DNA from: an uncultured Gemmatimonadota bacterium | GTDB taxonomy: Bacteria > Gemmatimonadota > Gemmatimonadetes > Gemmatimonadales > GWC2-71-9 | Length of the DNA stretch: 5,182 bases | Reading direction: 5' to 3' | NCBI GenBank assembly: GCA_946479805.1 | Contig: CAMLHP010000148.1 | Span: 1-5,182, forward strand | Shown: piece after piece, positions 4,651-5,182 of the stretch | Position numbering within the stretch: position 1 is the first letter of the stretch | Layout: each line of letters begins with the position of its first letter | Made by a program: the position numbers and the translations under genes | Notes under the pieces: generated by a model | Databases searched by the model: none | The model's input: the letters and a program-made list of their open reading frames with translations, nothing else | Told to the model about the DNA's origin: nothing

Positions 4651-5182
4651 ATGTCGCGTCTCATCTGCCTCGCGCTGCTGCTCTCATCGACAGCGGCACC
4701 GATACATGCCCAGCAGGCAGCCATCCAGCCCCAGTCACGCATTCGGGTTCAGCAGGCGGGCCAGTCCGGCTGGACCGTGGGCAACGTAGTCCGGAGCAGC
4801 GACGACTCGCTCCACATCTTCACCGAGTCGGGACTGGTATCCGTCTCTCGACCCGAAATCGCGCGGCTGGACATCAGCCGGGGCCGGGTCTCCAACGTTG
4901 GCGGGGGCCTCAAGCGCGGTGCATTCATTGGCGGTGCCATCGGATTGGCATTGGGCGTCGCCGTGCTGGTTGAGCAGAGCGGCGAGGATTCTTTCATCGA
5001 ATATGGGCCGGAGATCATCCCGGGCGCGGCGCTGGGCGGCGCGTTGTGGGGCGGGTTCATAGGTGCCCTGGTAGGCGCAGGCAAGCGCACCGACGTCTGG
5101 GAAGAGGTTCACACTGCTCCTGCGGCGGTGACCGTACTCGTCGCGCCGGCTTCGGCGGGGATGCAGGCTGGCCTGTCGGTGA
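4651..5182 (+). CDS. Secreted SH3-like/glycine-zipper protein, unknown function; 3' end cut by the window edge
   Basis: 177 residues are visible and the frame is still open at the edge. GAAGGA (4638-4643) lies 7 bases before ATG. The signal peptide runs to about A20 (cleavage IHA-QQ). The beta-rich part (about 27-79) ends in ARLDISRG (71-78), matching RLDVSQG of the gene at 2542. Then come GLKRGAFIGGAIGLALG (86-102) and GAALGGALWGGFIGALVGAG (125-144), the same two Gly-rich hydrophobic stretches, and RTDVW (146-150), at the same position as HTEVW in the paralogue. The last visible residues, SAGMQAGLSV, align with the paralogue's end SAGGVRLGLVARF, so the protein should stop within a few codons of the edge. 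Function is unknown; an envelope location is inferred from the signal peptide and the probable terminal beta strand. Confidence 0.88.
   Translation, partial: MSRLICLALLLSSTAAPIHAQQAAIQPQSRIRVQQAGQSGWTVGNVVRSSDDSLHIFTESGLVSVSRPEIARLDISRGRVSNVGGGLKRGAFIGGAIGLALGVAVLVEQSGEDSFIEYGPEIIPGAALGGALWGGFIGALVGAGKRTDVWEEVHTAPAAVTVLVAPASAGMQAGLSV

Overview
The window is high-GC bacterial DNA with compact genes, Shine-Dalgarno-led starts and probable GTG/TTG start usage. Two secreted SH3-like/glycine-zipper proteins, short intergenic tandem repeats and an alpha-crystallin heat-shock gene would fit Gemmatimonadota or a similar soil phylum. That placement is inference from sequence style, not a search result.

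Layout. Positions 1-51 are the 3' two thirds of a tRNA-Gln(CTG), cut by the window edge. It is followed by a string of hairpins, the first a perfect 9-bp stem with a UUCG loop, in a 257-base gap that I see as non-coding. On the minus strand, a small heat-shock protein gene (hsp20, 1432-1908) lies upstream of an 8-helix membrane 4Fe-4S protein gene (309-1301), probably co-transcribed. A divergent gap of about 200 bases holds the hsp20 promoter candidate and a leader that can fold so as to mask the hsp20 ribosome binding site.

On the plus strand follow a very small putative lipoprotein (2107-2313), a secreted SH3-like/glycine-zipper protein (2542-3075), a small soluble acidic protein of unknown function (3173-3619), an ATP-grasp ligase (about 3649-4533), and a second SH3-like/glycine-zipper protein that is a clear paralogue of the first (4651 to the edge, nearly complete). 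The unknown protein and the ligase are 8 to 29 bases apart and look like an operon. The two paralogues flank this pair.

The most unusual structure is the intergenic DNA. All four plus-strand gaps carry a different short tandem repeat near the upstream stop codon: an 8-mer x7, a 14-mer x2, a 7-mer x about 5.5 and a 7-mer x about 5. One of them (unit TTGAGAG) appears to supply both the start codon and the Shine-Dalgarno-like sequence of the ATP-grasp gene. The other notable candidate is an RNA thermometer-like leader on hsp20. No mobile element, CRISPR array or defence system is visible.
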